A stretch of 64,000 nt of DNA from Chara braunii (Eukaryota; Streptophyta; Charophyceae; Charales; Characeae). Below are positions 58,544 to 64,000 of the stretch, one piece after another; within the stretch, counting starts at the first letter, position 1, and each line of letters begins with the position of its first letter. Under the pieces are notes generated by a model, which searched no databases, was not told where the DNA came from, and was given only the letters and a program-made list of their open reading frames with translations. The translations under genes and the position numbers were made by a program. The DNA lies in the NCBI GenBank assembly GCA_003427395.1, contig BFEA01000045.1, positions 623,469-687,468 on the forward strand. Direction: 5' to 3'.

Positions 58544-60411
58544 TGAAGAAGGAGCGATTAGAGGAACAAGTCTTTGTAGTCTATGTTAGACCTGCCACTG
58601 AGGCTAAGGAAGAGGTGACTTCCACAGATCCAACCATTGCCAAGCTGCTGGAGGAGTTTAAAGACTTGCTCGAGTCGCCGACAGGAGTAGTGCCGCGACC
58701 CATCCAGCACAGGATAGAGATAGAGCGTGGCAGTAGAACTCCTAAGGGAGCAGTTTACAGGATGTCCCCTAGAGAGTTAGAGGAGTTGCGCAAGCAGTTA
58801 GACGAGCTCCTTGAGAAAAGTTGGATCAGGCCCAGTTCGTCGCCTTTTGGAGCATCAGTTTTATTTGTCCCCCAAAAGGAAGGAGAGCTTCATATGTGTA
58901 TAGACTATAGGGGTTTAAATGCGATCACTGTGAAGAATGTTGAGCCGCTGCCCAGGATAGACGATCTTTTAGATCGGGTGGAGGGTTGTAAGTATTTTTC
59001 AAAGATAGATCTGAAGTCCGGATACCATCAAATAGAGGTCCATCCTGATGACCAGTACAAGACAGCATTCCGGACTCGTTATGGGCACTATGAGTTTATA
59101 GTGATGCCCTTTGGACCGACCAACGTGCCAACCACCTTTCAGCATTGTATGAACGATCTGTTCAGACCATGGTTAGACAAGTTTGTAGTAGTCTATTTAG
59201 ATGATATATTAGTTTTCAGTAGGACCCTCCAGGAGCACCAGGGTCATCTGAGGCAGGTCTTGGAGAAGCTACGAGAGGCTAACTTCAAGATCAACGCAAA
59301 GAAGTGCGAGTGGGCCAAGACACAAGTCCTGTACTTGGGCCACGTGTTGGACGGAGATGGCATTAAGCCAGAGGACAGTAAGATAGTGGCGATTAGAGAT
59401 TGGTCGACGCCCCGCACATTGACAAAGTTGCGGTCGTTCCTAGGCTTAGCTAACTACTATAGGAAGTTCGTGAGGAACTTCTCCACTATCGCCGCTCCCC
59501 TGCGCAGGTTGCTTAAGAAAGAAGCAATCTGGCAATGGGACAAAGACTGTATGTCTGCGCTCAAGAAGTTGAAGCGCGCGTTAATAGAGTACCCTGTCCT
59601 CAAAGTACCAGACCCGTCCTTGCCATTTGTCGTCACCACAGACGCAAGTCAGTATGGAATAGGTGCCGTGTTGCAGCAAGACGACGGCAATGGCTATAGA
59701 CCCGTAGAGTTCATGTCAGCGAGGATGCCCTCTGAGAAGGTCGCTACCTCGACGTACGAGAGAGAACTTTACGCTCTCAGGCAGGCTCTAGACCACTGGA
59801 AGCATTACCTGCTTGGGAGGCACTTCAAAGTGTATTCTGATCATGAGACCCTTAGATGGTTGAAGACTCGGGCCAAGATGACACCTAAGTTGACTAGGTG
59901 GGCCGCAGAGATAGACCAGTACGATTTTGAGCTCAAGCTAGTGAAGGGCAAGTACAACGTAGTTGCGGATGCTCTGAGTAGGAGATCAGACTACTTTGGA
60001 GCCATAGTACACTATCTGGACATAGGGAGAGACCTGCAGGAGAAAGTGAAGCAAGCGTATGCGCAGGATCCGATCTATAGCGACCTCCTAAAGAAAGTTA
60101 GAGAGGCCCCAGAGACCGAGCCAGATTACCGCACTATAGACGGGTTGGTGTTTGAGAAGACCAACGTATTTGACCGCCTGTGTGTTCCCAACAACGAAGA
60201 GATTCGCAGTCTGATCCTAGGGGAATGCCACGATACTGAGGGACATTTCGGTTGGCAAAAGACTTTAGCCAACCTGATGCGTGCGTACACCTGGCCAGGA
60301 ATGAAAAACGACTGTATAGAGTACGTCCGCAATTGTAAAGTATGCCAGCGTAATAAGACTACTACGCGCGCACCTCTTGGTCTTCTCAGACGCTTGCCTA
60401 TTCCGGATTAG
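58516..60411 (+). pseudogene. Element E: RT, RNase H and integrase N-terminus
   Basis: A 631-codon open frame, the longest coding run in the window. [56 protein letters not shown] (GLTN changed to GPTN), catalytic FVVVYLDDILVFS (about residue 230) and FLGLANYYRKFVRNF. RNase H: FVVTTDASQYGIGAVLQQDD, ELYALRQALDHWKHYLLGRH, YSDHETLRWLKT, NVVADALSRR. Integrase zinc finger: ECHDTEGHFGWQKT with CKVCQRNK. A TAG at 60409-60411 truncates it inside integrase; coding likeness continues beyond. RT and RNase H motifs look complete. Confidence 0.95.
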
Positions 60412-61503
60412 CCGGGAGACTCCGTGTCCATAGACTTCATGGACACCCAAGTCAAGAGCAGACATGGTAAGAGCCAAGTCATGGTCATAGTCGACCGATT
60501 TAGTAAGTATGCACTTTTTGTTCCTTGCCTGCAGAGGCACGTACGGATTTAGTGATACAGAAGTTCTTTGACTTTTGGGTTAGTGAGAATGGAATCCCAT
60601 TGTCAATAGTTAGCGATAGGGACAGTCGTTTCACCAGCAAGAACTGGCAAGAACTCATGAGAGTCTACGGATCTAAGCTATTGATGTCGTCTGGCCGCCA
60701 TCCAGAGACAAACGGTCAGATAGAACAGATGAACAAGATCCTACGGCAAGTTTTGCGCATGTACATCAGACCTGATCAGATCAACTGGGATGAGATGTTG
60801 CCTAAAGTAGCTAGCGCATACAACAACAGCGTGCATTTATCCACACTCCCAATGAGCTGCACAAGTCCTTTAGACCACGCAGACCATTTGAAGGACTGAA
60901 CCGGGATCAGATTCACAGGCTACCGCCCGGTACTAGGGAGTTTGCGATACAGCACGAGAAAGAACTAGCAACAGTTGTAGAGAACCTCAGGAAGGCCCAA
61001 CACAGAATGATAGAACAGGCCAATAAGCATCGCAGTTTCAGGTAGGCGACTTAGTCTGGGTCAAGGCTAAAGAGTTTGCACCTGAGGAAAACATCTCACA
61101 GAAGTTGCTGCCTGCATATAGGGGACCGTGGCCGGTTTTAGAAGTCAAGGGCGGAGAGGATGGACCATCCTACACTATAGAGATCCCAGCACACCTCCAC
61201 ACATACCCTGTGTTTCATGCTTCAAAGTTGTTGCCGTGTGTCACAAGTCAACAGTTCCCTTCAAAAAGATCCATGATCCCCCCGGATATGGACGGAAGTT
61301 ATGACATTGACGGCATTGTAGATGAGGATGTGTTCAGAACCAGAGGTAGAGGTCGTCCCCAGAAACAGTATAAGGTCCGGTTTGCTTATCAGGAACCGGA
61401 AGACGACCGCTGGTTTACAAGGACAGAACTTCTAGAAACAGCTCCCGTCATAGTCAGAGCCTATGAGCGTGACATGAAGGGTAAAGGTCCCGCCTTGGAC
61501 TAA
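60412..61503 (+). pseudogene. Element E: integrase core and C-terminal domain
   Basis: Integrase continues after the TAG with SIDFMDTQVKS (first Asp). A one-base loss near 60520 changes frame. 60525-60899 has LSIVSDRDSRFTS (second Asp) and HPETNGQIEQMN (Glu), then breaks near 60850. Near 61040 the QVGDLVWVKAKEF module begins. 61105-61503 reads GPWPVLEVKGGEDGPSYTIE, HTYPVFHASKLLP and YKVRFAYQEPEDDRWF, the last in the place and shape of a degenerate chromodomain-like end. Stop TAA at 61501-61503. Three frame breaks make it inactive although DDE is present. Confidence 0.88.
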
Positions 61504-61528
61504 GATGTTCTCGGAGGACCTCAAATTT

Positions 61529-61541
61529 AGGACGGCGGGAG
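61529..61541 (+). promoter_or_regulatory. Element E polypurine tract
   Basis: AGGACGGCGGGAG directly precedes the TG of the 3' LTR; one C interrupts the purines. Confidence 0.7.
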
Positions 61542-61889
61542 TGAAACGGTTTTCACNTCTTTGCAGTAACAGATGCAGATCCCAGGGCTCGATCCCTAGA
61601 CCTCACCCTACCAATGTACAGTATCTGTGTAGACCCCGAGAGTTGAACCTGTGACCTGTGTATTCGTAGACAGTTGGTAGGTCTGTCATAGGTCCATAGG
61701 TAGCAGGGATTCGATCTGTAGATCTATAGAGTAGAAGTCTTAGCGAGTTCCAGAAGTCTAGCTCTAGTCCTTCTAGAAGGTCGGCAAGTGGGCAAGTGGT
61801 CAAGTGGCGAGTCAAGTGATGGACTAAACTGCAGTGCAATCGCATTCCAAACTCGGTAGGATAGCAGTGAGTCCACAGTCAGTCAGCGG
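61542..61889 (+). repeat. Element E 3' LTR, truncated
   Basis: TGAAACGGTTTTCAC to CAGTCAGTCAGCGG matches 53619-53970 with few differences (one N at 61557). It stops at 61889, where minus-strand pol of element H begins; about 500 bases of LTR are missing. Confidence 0.9.
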
Positions 61890-63958
61890 ATCTCAGACAT
61901 GAAGTGGTCCTCGCGATAAGCTTCCACCAAGGAGCGAGTGACATCGTCCGCGAGCTCGAACTCAGTAATCAGCGCACCAGAGAAATCAGGCCTGCGCGAT
62001 AAGGCATCAACAACTTTGTTGTACTCCCCTTTGAGATACTGCGGTTCGTAAGTCATACTGTTCAATGACTTCGATCCAGCGCTTCAATGCATCGGAGAGC
62101 ACTGGTTGGGTTCTTATCCACTTCAGGGTCTGATGATCAGTCCTGACGATGAAGAACCTCCAAAGGAGGTAATGTCTCCAATGGGTCAGTACCTTGTAAA
62201 TCGCGTAGAGCTCTTTCTCATAAGTGGACTTAACCAACTTTTGAGACGGCATCTTCTTGGACATGTACTCAACTGGCCTCAACTTTGGCCGCTCCTGCTG
62301 CGCGAGCACGGCGCCTATGCCATATTGGCTAGCATCCGTGGTGACTATAAACGGCTTGTCAGGATTGGGAAGCTTCAAGACCTCATGGTGAGTCAACGCA
62401 TGCTTCAGATGTCTGAAAGCAGCCTCACACCTATCTGTCCACTCTCACGGGGTATCAAGGCGGGTCAGGTCAGTCAAAGGGGCTGCCACCATCCTACAGT
62501 TCTTAACAAAATTACGGTAGTAGCTGGCCATCCCTAAGAAAGACCTTATCTCAGTCACAGACTGAGGACGCGGCCAGTCACGAATGCTGGCCACCTTCGC
62601 GTCATCGGGCTTCAAACCCTCCACGAAAATCTCATGACCCAAGTACAAGATCCGGGTGCGTCCAAACTCGCATTTCTCCCCGTTGATCTTGAACTTGTGC
62701 TGCCAAAGAAGACTGAGGACTTTATCTAAGTGCGCAACATGCTCCTCGACAGTCCTACTAAAAATAAGTATGCCATCGAGGTACACGATAAAAAACTTAT
62801 CCAAGTAGTCATGAAATATCCGATTCATAGCGTGCTGAAAGGTGCCAGGAGCATTGCAAAGGCCAAAAGGCATCACCACAAACTCGTACAGACCGTACCT
62901 GGTCTGAAATTCGGTTTTGTGTTGATCCTTGGGCCGGATTGCAATCTGATGGTACCCGGACTTCAGATCTATCTTACTGAAGTACCGACACCCTTGCACT
63001 CTATCTAGCAGATCGTCGATGCGCGGTAGGGGCTCTCAGTTTTTGACAGTGATGGCATTGAGGCCCCTATAGTCAATGCACATCCTCACCGTACCCCTCT
63101 TCTTTCTCACAAATAAAACTGGCGATCGGTAACGGGAGACACTCGATCGGATCCATCCCTTCTCTGCGAGTTCCTTGAGCTGCCGACGAAGCTCGTCAAG
63201 CTCGCCTGGAAACATCCGATAGATCCTACCATTCGAGATGCTGACCCTGAGATAATCTTTATCGCGTGGACGACCTCCCTCTCGATAACCCATGTCGGCT
63301 CTTCAAATAGATCAGGGTACTTAGCAACTACTCCCTCTATCTCAGGCGGCATTTTCACCGGCTCGCCTGCTGCACAGACATATATTAGATACATACCCTC
63401 CTCCGGATTTTGCTTATAATAGTTATAAAACGCGGCCGCACACATGCATCCGCAGGACTCGATCAGACTACTAGCTTTGAACTTACGTAATCTGGCAGTC
63501 TCCCCACCTAGCAAAGTATGTTTGACCACTTTTCGGTCCCAGTCAAACTGGGGCTGTGCTGCGGAGAGATAGTACATACCTAACAAGGTATCCATAGGGA
63601 GATCATCGCTCACTAGGAACGAGACATGATGTCTTAGTTCCCCTCCCGCGTACGGGAAAAGACACTCAATGTCCTGAAGGTAGTCGTTGACTACCATGCG
63701 CTGTTTGTTGGCCCAGGTCGACTCCACAGGTCGACTTAGGTGCTGCACTTGCCCCTGCAAGCGCAACCTCTCAACGCACGCGCGACTAATGAAGTTCTGT
63801 GTTGAGCAAGTATCATAATAGGCCCCGGCCGTACGGTCGCCGATGACTACCTCACTAACGAACATATCACCCTTAGGGGCTTTTGCCAATGCCGTCCAAG
63901 AAGCTAGTGGGTCTGATTTAGACCACTCCTCTTCTAGCTCCTCTAAGGACTCGAACAC
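61890..63958 (-). pseudogene. Element H: protease, RT and RNase H
   Basis: Minus strand. Protease: GAYYDTCSTQNFISRACVER (DTC for D[ST]G) and MDTLLGMYYLSAAQPQFDWD. The linker GCMCAAAFYNYYK leads to a frame change near 63235. [38 protein letters not shown], a stop before [25 protein letters not shown], then FFIVYLDGILIFS, in which the second catalytic Asp is Gly. A stop follows LTRLDTP. RNase H: FIVTTDASQYGIGAVLAQQE, ELYAIYKVLTHWRHYLLWRF, TDHQTLKWI. After a frame change near 62045 comes GEYNKVVDALSRRPDFSGAL. It ends at FMSEI, lacking integrase. It is closest to elements 1 and 2. Confidence 0.92.
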
Positions 63959-64000
63959 ATTCCTCGAACAGAGGCTCGATGGGTCTGAATGTGTTTGCGG
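61890..64000 (-). mobile_element. Element H: C-family retrotransposon fragment running off the window
   Basis: Minus strand, beginning in protease at the window end and stopping in the RNase H to integrase linker at 61890, where it abuts the truncated E LTR. gag, leader and 5' LTR should lie beyond 64000. Confidence 0.85.

Larger units (their letters stand above)
53619..61889 (+). mobile_element. Element E: Ty3/gypsy retrotransposon, 3' LTR truncated
   Basis: 5' LTR, primer site, leader with an assembly gap, gag, protease, RT, RNase H, integrase, purine tract and the first 348 bases of the 3' LTR, all plus strand. It is inserted in the D-type leader. It differs from the C family in gag, protease and integrase ends, so it is a separate lineage. 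Confidence 0.9.

Overview
The window looks like repeat-rich nuclear DNA from a plant-lineage eukaryote. It is almost entirely decayed Ty3/gypsy-type LTR retrotransposons, nested and rearranged, with no operons, no rRNA or tRNA genes, and no intact cellular gene that I can recognise. One element is primed by an exact plant-type tRNA-Asp 3' end and the others by an initiator-Met-type site (TGGTATCGGAGC or TGGTATCAGAG). The style resembles a charophyte alga such as Chara; that is a guess from general knowledge and was not tested.

Layout. 1-8144: no recognisable gene, a (CT)n tract and a short LTR-like fragment. 8145-10379: dead minus-strand gag/protease (element F), with its 5' leader at 10380-11907 and 26413-27180. 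Splitting that leader is element A (11908-26412, plus strand), a chromodomain-bearing gypsy element with two LTRs and near-matching target duplications. A carries a nested non-autonomous element G (15044-17838), an inversion of about 4.1 kb covering most of pol (17993-22057), a sequencing-adapter artefact (13068-13105) and a 1.8 kb polypyrimidine region with a long inverted repeat.

27181-28540 is a plus-strand integrase joined head-on to the minus-strand gag-protease-RT of element C (28541-34628). 34629-38613 is element D, reduced to LTR-leader-gag-LTR and carrying a solo C-type LTR. 38614-40845 has a C LTR fragment, two (GT)n tracts and one possible host exon (39491-39742).

40846-47423 (element 1) and 47424-52344 (element 2) are tandem plus-strand relatives of C sharing one LTR. 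52345-53618 is a D-type LTR with a short leader. 53619-61889 is element E (full gag-pol with several frame breaks, one 439-base assembly gap, truncated 3' LTR). 61890-64000 is element H, a minus-strand relative of C running off the window.

Functionally these encode, or once encoded, the standard retrotransposon set: gag capsid/nucleocapsid, aspartic protease, reverse transcriptase, RNase H and integrase. Every pol copy is broken. Some breaks hit the catalytic centre: the RT YLDD motif reads YLNN in C and YLDG in H.

The most interesting signal is a block of about 62 bases in five element leaders of at least two lineages. Its 5-bp stem is kept in all five by a compensatory pair change (AGGAC/GTCCT versus AGGAG/CTCCT). 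In four copies it lies 43-47 nt downstream of a conserved TATAAATA. This suggests a conserved RNA structure in the 5' region of these transcripts.
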